From Pirellulaceae bacterium (GTDB lineage Bacteria; Planctomycetota; Planctomycetia; Pirellulales; Pirellulaceae): 64,000 nt of DNA. Of this stretch, positions 35,552 to 43,285 are shown one piece after another. Where the stretch lies: NCBI GenBank assembly GCA_022448315.1, contig JAKVCA010000004.1:1-64000 (forward strand), given 5' to 3'. The notes beneath the pieces were generated by a model. That model searched no databases. It saw only the letters and a program-made list of their open reading frames with translations, and was not told the origin of the DNA. Position 1 is the stretch's first letter. Each line of letters opens with the position of its first letter. A program made the translations under genes and the position numbers.

Positions 35552-36136
35552 ATGTTTTCACCCGAAGCATTCATGGCTGGCATTATTTCGAATTGGCCCA
35601 TATGGACAGTCTCGGCGGTCCTTGTCCTTGCTGCCGTCATCGACGGTATTCAACTCAAAGTTCCCAACTGGATTACACTTCCCATGATCGCCATGGGATG
35701 GATCTACACCGCTCTCGCCTATCAACTGGATGGCTCGCAGTGGTGGGTTGGCCTTGGATGGAGTTTGATGGGAACCGCCGTTGGGCTTGCCCTGCTTTTA
35801 CCTGCCTATTCGATCGGCGGCATGGGTGCGGGTGACGTGAAGCTACTCGCCGGGGTCGGGGCCTGGATTCACATGACCGATACTTTTTATGCGTTTGCCG
35901 TCTCTGCAATCGTCGGAGGGCTCATCGCTTTAGGCATGGTGGCCTACAAGCATTCCTGGCACCGGCACACGGGTCAGTTTTTTGGCATTCTTCACGAGAT
36001 CACCACCATTAAGAATCCTGAAACGCTAGCAACGATTGCTGCGGAGCGTAAATCTCGCATGTTTCTTCTTCCTTACGGCATCCCAATCGCCATTGGCACG
36101 ATTGGCTACTTTTCATGGATGGGCATGTTTCTGTAG
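35552..36136 (+). CDS. cpaA: Type IV prepilin peptidase (CpaA/TadV)
   Basis: 194 residues with about five membrane helices. It carries the two aspartates of A24 proteases: Asp in VLAAVIDGIQLKVPNWIT (normally D-x-x-x-x-x-(I/V)-PN) and Asp in GMGAGDVKLLAGVG (the GxGD motif). It processes the Flp prepilin encoded just upstream. There is no N-terminal methyltransferase domain, as expected for the TadV type. The C-terminal third, with a soluble loop (residues about 130-165), is longer than in minimal TadV proteins. Confidence 0.92.
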   Translation: MFSPEAFMAGIISNWPIWTVSAVLVLAAVIDGIQLKVPNWITLPMIAMGWIYTALAYQLDGSQWWVGLGWSLMGTAVGLALLLPAYSIGGMGAGDVKLLAGVGAWIHMTDTFYAFAVSAIVGGLIALGMVAYKHSWHRHTGQFFGILHEITTIKNPETLATIAAERKSRMFLLPYGIPIAIGTIGYFSWMGMFL

Positions 36137-36299
36137 TCAAATTCCATTTAATCGGAAAATTCTGTCATCGCCTCAAATCCGACAAACTTGGTTCAAGCGG
36201 AACGGAAAGGTGAAACTCCTCGTCCCGAATTACCGAAAAAGACTAGGGCGCGCTAATTGACTCGAATTCCGCGCCCCTGACCTCTGAGGGTAACGAATC

Positions 36300-37304
36300 A
36301 TGCGTTCTCGTTCATTCATTTTGATCCTGATGTCGCTGGGCTGTGGCGCTGTTGCCGCCATCGGGATGCTCCAGGTCCTTTCTCAGGCCCCAGCAGAATC
36401 AAACAATGAAAAGAAATTCCCGGTTCTCGTGGCACATGGCGACTTGAACATCAAGGATGAACTTACTGCCGAGAATGTACGGATTGAGTATTTCCCAGAA
36501 ACTCTGGTTCCAGAAGGGGTGGTTTCGAGTTGGGATGAGGCTCAGGGCAAAAAGATCATGGCCCGTGTTCATCGAGGCATGCCCATCATGGCCACAGCTC
36601 TGTTCGACAAACACCAGATCAGCGATGTGATTGTCCCAGAAGGATACAAAGTGTTCCCCGTCAAAGTGGACACTCAAAATAGCTTTGTGGGTCTACTCAA
36701 CCCGGGTGATCGTATCGACGTCATCAGCATCCATAGGATCGATGGCGAAGATCAGGCAAAGACGTTTCTTAAGAATGTCCAAGTCTACGCCGTCGGGAAC
36801 AAAACCGATCGAATTCCCGACCCGGAGTCGACCCAGAAAGCGATTTCGACCGTCCAACTTGTGGTGAATCAAATTCAAGCGGAGAGGCTTGCACTCTACG
36901 AACGCCGAGGGTCCATCCGATTCATCATGGGCAGCGACGACGAAGGCAATGAGCCCATCCTGGTCGATGATCCACCGGTCGAAGAAGAGATTGCCGAACC
37001 AGCCACGGTCCCCTCAACTCAAAGGGTCGTGGAAAGCCAAGCCGTTGGTAAACTCCTTTCTCAGGCCGCCACGGGCTTCGCCAGTATGGTCGATGAGGCT
37101 CGAAAGGCGCACCTGGAAGCCCATAGGGCACGCGTTGCTGCGGCAAGCCGCGAGCCTGAAAAACCTTCGCACGTGATGATTCTGATGAAGAACGATGGCT
37201 CTGAAACACGATACGAGTGGCCAGATACAGAGCAATCACCGAGAATCTCCACCCCATCGATCCCGGCCAGCACGGTCAGGGCTTCAAGATCGAACTCGAA
37301 TTAA
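36300..37304 (+). CDS. cpaB: Flp pilus assembly protein CpaB (RcpC)
   Basis: 334 residues. A hydrophobic signal/anchor lies near the N-terminus, followed by a SAF-like domain (VLVAHGDLNIKDELTAENVRIEYFPE) and the RcpC/CpaB part (FPVKVDTQNSFVGLLNPGDRIDVI, with TFLKNVQVYAVGN). In the family it is a periplasmic partner of the secretin. An Ala/Glu-rich tail from about residue 215, including a short coiled-coil-like stretch (DEARKAHLEAHRARVAA), extends beyond the usual CpaB end. Confidence 0.9.
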   Translation: MRSRSFILILMSLGCGAVAAIGMLQVLSQAPAESNNEKKFPVLVAHGDLNIKDELTAENVRIEYFPETLVPEGVVSSWDEAQGKKIMARVHRGMPIMATALFDKHQISDVIVPEGYKVFPVKVDTQNSFVGLLNPGDRIDVISIHRIDGEDQAKTFLKNVQVYAVGNKTDRIPDPESTQKAISTVQLVVNQIQAERLALYERRGSIRFIMGSDDEGNEPILVDDPPVEEEIAEPATVPSTQRVVESQAVGKLLSQAATGFASMVDEARKAHLEAHRARVAAASREPEKPSHVMILMKNDGSETRYEWPDTEQSPRISTPSIPASTVRASRSNSN

Positions 37305-37486
37305 GCGTCAAAACGATAGCAACAGGTCATTTGCACCGCGGGATCGCGCAAGTTGTTCGATTCCGACGCAAGAAATGCCGATCGTTGATCAAGATAAGGA
37401 TGCAGGAAGCGTCCTAGAGGACTAGCCCCGAACGCCCCGTGAAACGGATGTTTTGCTAGCAAACATGCCACGGAAAGGCTTATAGG

Positions 37487-39160
37487 ATGTCGCTTAAGTA
37501 TCTCAGCCTTCTGATGCAGAGGCTCCCTCTTTCACTCGTCATAGTCGCCTTCTTGTGCGCTGTTGCAACCGTGACCATCGGCCAACAATTCTCAAGATCA
37601 GTTGCCTTCTACCAAGACGCAGGTGAGGGTTACCAACGACTTGAGATGTCGGTCGGTACAAGTCGGGTTCTGACCTTCAAGTACGACATCCCCAAAGTCA
37701 TCATCAATGACGGAACAGTGACTGCAAAACCCGTCTCCCCGAATCAGATCATGCTGCAGGCGATCCGACCGGGCGTTGCAAGCATTTACGTCCATAACGC
37801 CAAAAATGAAGTCCAACCCATCGACGTCGTGGTTGTCGCGGATACCCGACCTCTGCGTGAGGCGATCGATTCGCTGTTCCCCTCGTCCGAAATTCGTGTC
37901 CGCCCGCTCAACAGCACCGTCGCACTGACCGGATATGCCTCGAGCACCGAGCAGGTTAAACAGATCATGGAGGTGGCGAGAGACTACTTCCCCACTGCAA
38001 TCAATCAAATGCAGGTGGACGGCAACTACAAAGTTCTGCTCAACGCCAAGGTCTTCGAAGTCTCAAGAACCAAACTTCGCCAGATCGGTGTCGACTGGGC
38101 CGCCATATTGAACGGTGACTTCATCATCAGCAATCCTGGTGCAGGATTTGACCTTCAAACATTCTTTTCGGAGGGGGCATCGACAGGAAGCAGCACGGTG
38201 GTGGGAGGTATCGTTGATGCCAACAACCAATTCACCGTCCTTCTCGACCTTCTGGAACAGAACAACATGGCCAAAATCCTGGCCGACACCCAACTTGTTG
38301 CAGACAGCGGCCGAGCGGCCAGTCTGCTCTCGGGCGGAGAGATTCCGATCCCAATTTCAAATGGCTTCGCCACCTCCATTGACTTTCGAGAATTTGGTAC
38401 CTCACTGGATTGTGTGCCCATCGTTCAAGCGGACGGCCTGATCCGTCTGGAGATGGTGACCCAGGTTCGTGATGTTGCTGGCGATCTTCGAGACAGCGTA
38501 ACGGGCACTCCCGGATTTCGAACACGGAGCGTCAATACCGCTGTGACGATTCCTGCAGGTCGAACCATTGCGATCGCTGGGATCATTCAGAATCGATCGG
38601 ATACTGAAGTCAAAGGCATCCCTGTCTTGATGGACATGCCATGGGTGGGTGGTCTCTTCAGAAGATCCGTGGAGACTTTCAACGAAGTTGATCTCGTCGT
38701 CATCATTCGGCCGGAATTTGTGGGCTCCGTCGATCCCGTGGATATGCCAGAGGGTCCTGGTCGCGCTACCGTACTGCCCAAAGATACCGAGTTCTACATG
38801 AAGGGCTACATCGAAGTGCCCAGTTGTTATCCGCCCAAAGAACTCGGTCCGGTTTTGCCCTTTGAGGATGGTGTCCCTGAAGCAATCCAACCCCTTCCCA
38901 CGCAACAGGCTCCCGCGGCCCTGCCAACCAAGCCTGAACCCCTCGCCCCCACCAGCGTTGATCCTTCACTGTCTCAGTATCCCTATGAGCGAACAGATTC
39001 GTCTCTTGTGAGCGATCGAGGTCTTACGATGGAGTCGCTTCCCGGTACAAAAGGAACAGGCGCTGCCATCCGACTATCCAGTTCACAAACCGACATGAGA
39101 CCGCCGATGCCGCAAAAACAGATTGTTGTTCCGGCCGGCTATGCTCCACTTCCAAAATAG
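37487..39160 (+). CDS. cpaC: Tad secretin CpaC (RcpA)
   Basis: 557 residues. After a signal peptide (SLVIVAFLCAVATVTIGQ) comes the N-terminal pilus-assembly domain (EMSVGTSRVLTFKYDIPKV), a BON-like module (ALTGYASSTEQVKQIMEV) and the secretin core (GGEIPIPI...VDCVPIV-type strands, RSVNTAVTIPAGRTIAIAGI, KGIPVLMDMPWVGGLF). It forms the outer-membrane channel for Tad pili. The last 110 residues are Pro-rich, probably disordered, and not part of the usual secretin. Confidence 0.92.
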   Translation: MSLKYLSLLMQRLPLSLVIVAFLCAVATVTIGQQFSRSVAFYQDAGEGYQRLEMSVGTSRVLTFKYDIPKVIINDGTVTAKPVSPNQIMLQAIRPGVASIYVHNAKNEVQPIDVVVVADTRPLREAIDSLFPSSEIRVRPLNSTVALTGYASSTEQVKQIMEVARDYFPTAINQMQVDGNYKVLLNAKVFEVSRTKLRQIGVDWAAILNGDFIISNPGAGFDLQTFFSEGASTGSSTVVGGIVDANNQFTVLLDLLEQNNMAKILADTQLVADSGRAASLLSGGEIPIPISNGFATSIDFREFGTSLDCVPIVQADGLIRLEMVTQVRDVAGDLRDSVTGTPGFRTRSVNTAVTIPAGRTIAIAGIIQNRSDTEVKGIPVLMDMPWVGGLFRRSVETFNEVDLVVIIRPEFVGSVDPVDMPEGPGRATVLPKDTEFYMKGYIEVPSCYPPKELGPVLPFEDGVPEAIQPLPTQQAPAALPTKPEPLAPTSVDPSLSQYPYERTDSSLVSDRGLTMESLPGTKGTGAAIRLSSSQTDMRPPMPQKQIVVPAGYAPLPK

Positions 39161-39238
39161 TTCCCAATCTTGAAAGCGTTCGTGAGCTAAGGTTGATCAG
39201 AGTCGGTTTCTGTCCTTCTTCTCTTGGTTCGAATCACA

Positions 39239-40444
39239 ATGTCAGACGCACTCAAGCTAGTCATTGTTGACCCCTGCGATCGTACTCGCGAAGATCTCAA
39301 ACAGACGTTGTTGAGCCTTGAGTCGGCGTGGCTTGAGGCTGAGTGTTCGCGATACGAGTTCTTTCAGGATGTGGTCGAGCAATCGGTCCCCGACATTGGA
39401 ATCATCAATCTGGATTCCAACGCCGAGCAGGCAATTGCACTCGTCCAGTCAGTTTCCGAAGCGTGCCCTTCATGTAAGCTGATCGTCAGCAGCGACTCGA
39501 GCGACGGGCAACTGATTCTATCAGCCATTCGGGCAGGCGCCAGAGAGTTCATCAATTCCCCCATTCAGGCAACGGATCTGGTGGCCGCCATTGACCGCAT
39601 AAACCGTCAGTTGGGTAATGGCGAAGCGGCATCCAAGAAGCGAACAGGCAAAGTCATTGCAATATGCGGCGCAAGCGGGGGTACGGGTACGTCCAGCATT
39701 TGCGTCAACCTGTCGACGATGCTCGCAGAGCACGAAGAGACCTCCGTCGCACTTGTCGATCTGGATCTGGCTTTGGGCGCGACCGACGTCTTCCTCGACA
39801 TGCTGCCTGAGCATACCCTCTTGGACCTCGTACAAAACGCCGTAAGGCTGGACTTGGCCTTCCTCAAAAAATCACTCGCAAAGCATGAATCCGGTGTCTA
39901 CCTGCTTCCACGCCCCGTCCACCTCGACGAAATTCCCGCAGTTGGCATCCAGGAGTTCTCTCAGGTCATCGGTCTGATGCGGGCGGCCTTCAACTACATT
40001 GTTCTCGACCTGTCGAAATCGTATTCCCCACTGGACATTGAATCCTTGAAACAGGCCGATCATGTTCTACTCGTGACCCAGCTTGACCTGCCTTCATTGA
40101 GGAACGTCGTCCGGATCTTGAACTCCCTTCGACAAATGAACCTCGATGAAAAGGTCGAAATCGTGGTCAATCGAGTCGGTCTCGACAGCGGACAGATCAG
40201 CCTCAAAAAAGCGAAGGAAACGTTGAATCGGGACATTTATTGGCAGGTCCCCAACGACTACGCATCCATCGTGCAATTCCGAAATAATGGCATTCCGTTG
40301 AACCAACTCGCCCCCAAAGCGCTGGTGACTCAATCACTGCAGGGACTCGCCAACCGCCTCGCGGGAATCGAACCTGAAGACGAGGCCAGACGTTCCGGCT
40401 TCAAAGGAAATTGGCTAGGGTTTCTGAAGCAGAAGCAGGCATAA
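39239..40444 (+). CDS. cpaE: CpaE/TadZ-like pilus localisation ATPase
   Basis: About 401 residues. The N-terminal 120 residues form a response-regulator-like domain (KLVIVDPCDRTRED ... AGAREFINSPI) that lacks a normal phospho-acceptor site. The C-terminal part is a MinD/ParA-like ATPase with loop GASGGTGTSS (about 144-153), VALVDLDLALGATD and IVLDLSKSYSPLD. The P-loop has Thr-Ser-Ser where ParA has Gly-Lys-Thr, so the catalytic lysine is missing, a feature also known in CpaE/TadZ. It directs where the Tad machine assembles. The start at ATG 39239 is chosen; a TTG at 39224 is possible. A terminator follows at once. Confidence 0.9.
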   Translation: MSDALKLVIVDPCDRTREDLKQTLLSLESAWLEAECSRYEFFQDVVEQSVPDIGIINLDSNAEQAIALVQSVSEACPSCKLIVSSDSSDGQLILSAIRAGAREFINSPIQATDLVAAIDRINRQLGNGEAASKKRTGKVIAICGASGGTGTSSICVNLSTMLAEHEETSVALVDLDLALGATDVFLDMLPEHTLLDLVQNAVRLDLAFLKKSLAKHESGVYLLPRPVHLDEIPAVGIQEFSQVIGLMRAAFNYIVLDLSKSYSPLDIESLKQADHVLLVTQLDLPSLRNVVRILNSLRQMNLDEKVEIVVNRVGLDSGQISLKKAKETLNRDIYWQVPNDYASIVQFRNNGIPLNQLAPKALVTQSLQGLANRLAGIEPEDEARRSGFKGNWLGFLKQKQA

Positions 40445-40445
40445 A

Positions 40446-40471
40446 AAAAGGGCCTCGGAAAGGCCCTTTTG
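40446..40471. terminator. Bidirectional terminator between cpaE and the cytochrome-WD40 gene
   Basis: Stem AAAAGGGCC / GGCCCTTTT with an A-run on the left and T-run on the right, so it can stop transcripts from both converging genes. Confidence 0.88.
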
Positions 40472-40497
40472 GAATACCCTCTGAAGGTGGATGCCTA

Positions 40498-43227
40498 TCA
40501 GGCAGAGATCCCCTGCAACTCTTGGCGTTGCTGATCGATCTCCAAAAGCTTCTTCTCGAGAGCTTCGACTTCGGTCGTTGCAGCATCCACCGCCGCCTGT
40601 TGAGCCGACACTTTATTCTGCGTTTCAGCCAACGACTTCTTGATTCCGTTCATTTTTACCACCATCTCATCAGCCACCTTCTTCCCCGCCTCCAGGGCCG
40701 TGGCGTTTTCAGTCAATTGCTTTTTCAGCGAAGTGATCGACTGATTGAGTTCCGTGATCTTTGTCTTAGCATCCTCCAAGGCCTGCTGTTTCCCAACCTG
40801 AAGTTCCGTCAGTTGTTTCACGGCTGCTGCGAGTTCCTTGTCTTCACCCGCAAGTTCCAACGCGGCGGACGCGTGTTTCACCGCATCACCCAGTGCTGCG
40901 ACGCCCTGAGTCATTTTTTGAACCGAGACCGTCATGGCCTTCGAATTCGTTTCCGCTTTGGTCATCGTTTGCTGCATGCCGTTGCCCTGCTCGGACAGTT
41001 CTCCAAGTTTCGAAACCTGAGCCGAATGCTGACTCTCAGCGGTGGCCATCTCGGAGGTTTTTGTGGTCAGCAGTTGCGTAACTTCGGCCAACGCCGTTTC
41101 GGCTTGAGAAAGTGCTTCAGCCTTCGATTCCCACTCGGCTTCGGTTTTCTGACTCAAGGCCGAAAACTCTGCCATCTTGGCGACGAATTGAACCTCTGAC
41201 TTCCAGCGATTGACTTCGCTCTGCGCTGCCGCATGTGCCTTCTCTGCCACCGCCACGACTTCGTTTTGCTTTTCGAGTTCAGCGGACATGGTCACTTGAG
41301 ACTTGTTCATTTCGGCCATGCTGGCAACGAGCTTGGCGATCTCAACCTCCAGCATCTTGATGGCCACTTTTCGCTCTTGGATCTTTTTTGTCAGCTCTGC
41401 AATGTTGGCCTTCTTTACTTCCGCAGATTTCTGGTGCTTGGCGAGCGTCGCTCTACGAGCGTCGAGAGCTTTTGCTGCTGCCGCGGCAACCTGTTTCAAT
41501 TCAGGGTCGCCTCCAGACGAATTTGCGGCCTCGGCGAGTTTATCTCCTGCCAACTGCAATGAGGGGAGGACTTTCTGAATGACGGCAATCGACTCCGATA
41601 ACGACGTTGCCATGGTCATGTTGTCGGCAAGCATCTTTTCATCCGACGCTTGAGCCGCAACAGCCGCATTAAGGTTTGTCTCTTTGGTCGACATGTCCTG
41701 CGTGCTCTGAGTCAGTTTCGTTCGAACAGCGACAAGCTGCGTGTCCATTTCCTTCTGTTTCGCCTGCTCAGGCGTAAGTTTTGCTGTCGCCTCACCAAGC
41801 GTTTTTTCGGCCAACGTCAGTCGACTCTCAAGTGATGGAGGAGTGACCTCGAGACGTCCAACTTCTTTCCCGTCCGCGGAAAACACAATCGCGTTGCCAG
41901 CCCAATCACCGACAACAATCTGATTTGTTTCATCGCAGTGGGTGACTGAAGTACCGATGTCGGCCAAACCACTGAAGGCTGCAAGTTGTTTACCTGCCTG
42001 ATCCCACAGTTTCCCCGTCCGATCTCTCCCCGTCGTCACGAGTCGGCCATCGCGGGCGAACTCCACCGCCTGCGTTCCACCGCCGTGGGCGTTCCAACTG
42101 CGGACCTGCCCACCGTTCTCCATCTCCCAAAGCTTGACGGTTCCGTCCTCGCTGCAAGACGCGAGCAGATTCGAATCACCTCGCCAAGACAAACCGGTAA
42201 CCGCGGCCCCATGCCCTGGAAGTGTTAAATACTCTCGCCCGGTAAACGTTTCCCAGACATGGATCCCGCCATTTCGATCGGCTGTCGCCAACAACACTCC
42301 ATCTGGGCTGAACTCACCGGCCGTCAACCACTCTGTATGTTTTTTAACTTCAAACGCCAGTTCTTCCGTCGCGGTGGAGTACACGCGAACCATTTTCTGA
42401 GGACCACCTACGAAGACCTGTTGTTGATCTGGGCTCAAATCAGCCGTCAAAATGGCATCGATCTCTTCGTCAAGCGTCGCCAACCGACGCCCTGACCTGA
42501 GATCCCAGATGGCGACGATGCCTTGTGCACCGGGTCGTCCGCCAGCTCCCATGAGTAGAGATCCGTTCCGACTGAACTTCAGGACATTGATGATGCCTTC
42601 GGGAAAGTCAAGGATACCAGTCAATTCCCGCGTCGCTGTGTCGTACAACTGCACCTGCCCCGGTCCAGCGAGGGCCATGACCGAAGCCCAAGGACTCGTA
42701 TGCATGGTCAAAACCGCATTCGCCCGGCTGACCACGTTGGAGGGTTGCAATTCAAGGTGGGCCGGACTGATCACCACAGCCGGCCTTTCCAACGGTGAAG
42801 CGTCGAGTGCGGCGACCTTGGGCTTATTCGACATCCGCGCCTTACTCGACTTGTTTTCAAGGGCCCCTTGCTCAATCCACTGGCTTAGAAGGCTAATCTC
42901 CTCATCTGGAATGCGAGGCGAATCCGGCGGCATGGCGGGTTCATCATCATGATTGACCAGTGCAAAGAGATAGCTGCCACCCACATCCCCGGGGGAAACG
43001 ACCTCACCAGAACCACCACCCAGCATCAGGCTGGTGTAGTTCGTGACGTCCAAGTCCCCATTTTTTTTGTCCGGGTTATGACAGGCCGCACAACGGGTTC
43101 GAAACATCGGCTTGATGTGATCTTCAAAGGTCACCTTTTCCTGTCCGAGAACATTGTCGCTCAGGACGAAAATCAAGCAAACAAGGGTCCATGTCACCCG
43201 ATGAAAGCACACTTTAGTGGCATCCAT
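40498..43227 (-). CDS. Cytochrome c - WD40 - coiled-coil fusion protein, exported
   Basis: 909 residues. A signal peptide (TWTLVCLIFVLSDNVLG) is followed by a planctomycete-type cytochrome domain with CAACH (46-50) and a candidate axial Met99 in EPAMPPDSPRIPDEE. WD40 blades fill about 160-470 (HGAAVTGLSWRGDSNLLASCSEDGTVKLW). The last 430 residues are an Ala/Glu/Lys/Gln-rich coiled coil (for example MLEVEIAKLVASMAEMNK). It is the last gene of the four-gene minus-strand cassette starting at 49807. Functions of these fusions are not established. I infer an extracytoplasmic scaffold able to bind heme. Confidence 0.88.
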   Translation of the reverse strand: MDATKVCFHRVTWTLVCLIFVLSDNVLGQEKVTFEDHIKPMFRTRCAACHNPDKKNGDLDVTNYTSLMLGGGSGEVVSPGDVGGSYLFALVNHDDEPAMPPDSPRIPDEEISLLSQWIEQGALENKSSKARMSNKPKVAALDASPLERPAVVISPAHLELQPSNVVSRANAVLTMHTSPWASVMALAGPGQVQLYDTATRELTGILDFPEGIINVLKFSRNGSLLMGAGGRPGAQGIVAIWDLRSGRRLATLDEEIDAILTADLSPDQQQVFVGGPQKMVRVYSTATEELAFEVKKHTEWLTAGEFSPDGVLLATADRNGGIHVWETFTGREYLTLPGHGAAVTGLSWRGDSNLLASCSEDGTVKLWEMENGGQVRSWNAHGGGTQAVEFARDGRLVTTGRDRTGKLWDQAGKQLAAFSGLADIGTSVTHCDETNQIVVGDWAGNAIVFSADGKEVGRLEVTPPSLESRLTLAEKTLGEATAKLTPEQAKQKEMDTQLVAVRTKLTQSTQDMSTKETNLNAAVAAQASDEKMLADNMTMATSLSESIAVIQKVLPSLQLAGDKLAEAANSSGGDPELKQVAAAAAKALDARRATLAKHQKSAEVKKANIAELTKKIQERKVAIKMLEVEIAKLVASMAEMNKSQVTMSAELEKQNEVVAVAEKAHAAAQSEVNRWKSEVQFVAKMAEFSALSQKTEAEWESKAEALSQAETALAEVTQLLTTKTSEMATAESQHSAQVSKLGELSEQGNGMQQTMTKAETNSKAMTVSVQKMTQGVAALGDAVKHASAALELAGEDKELAAAVKQLTELQVGKQQALEDAKTKITELNQSITSLKKQLTENATALEAGKKVADEMVVKMNGIKKSLAETQNKVSAQQAAVDAATTEVEALEKKLLEIDQQRQELQGISA

Positions 43228-43285
43228 AAATCTCTCCGAACCTCAGTGGTCAGCCCAGAACCTCTTCCGGGGCATGCATGTTCGT

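Noticed and set aside
40411-41199. 262-codon plus-strand frame opposite the coiled-coil gene
   Set aside because: Leu/Arg/Phe-rich antisense product of a Lys/Glu/Ala-rich coding sequence, with a terminator just inside its start; no domain character.
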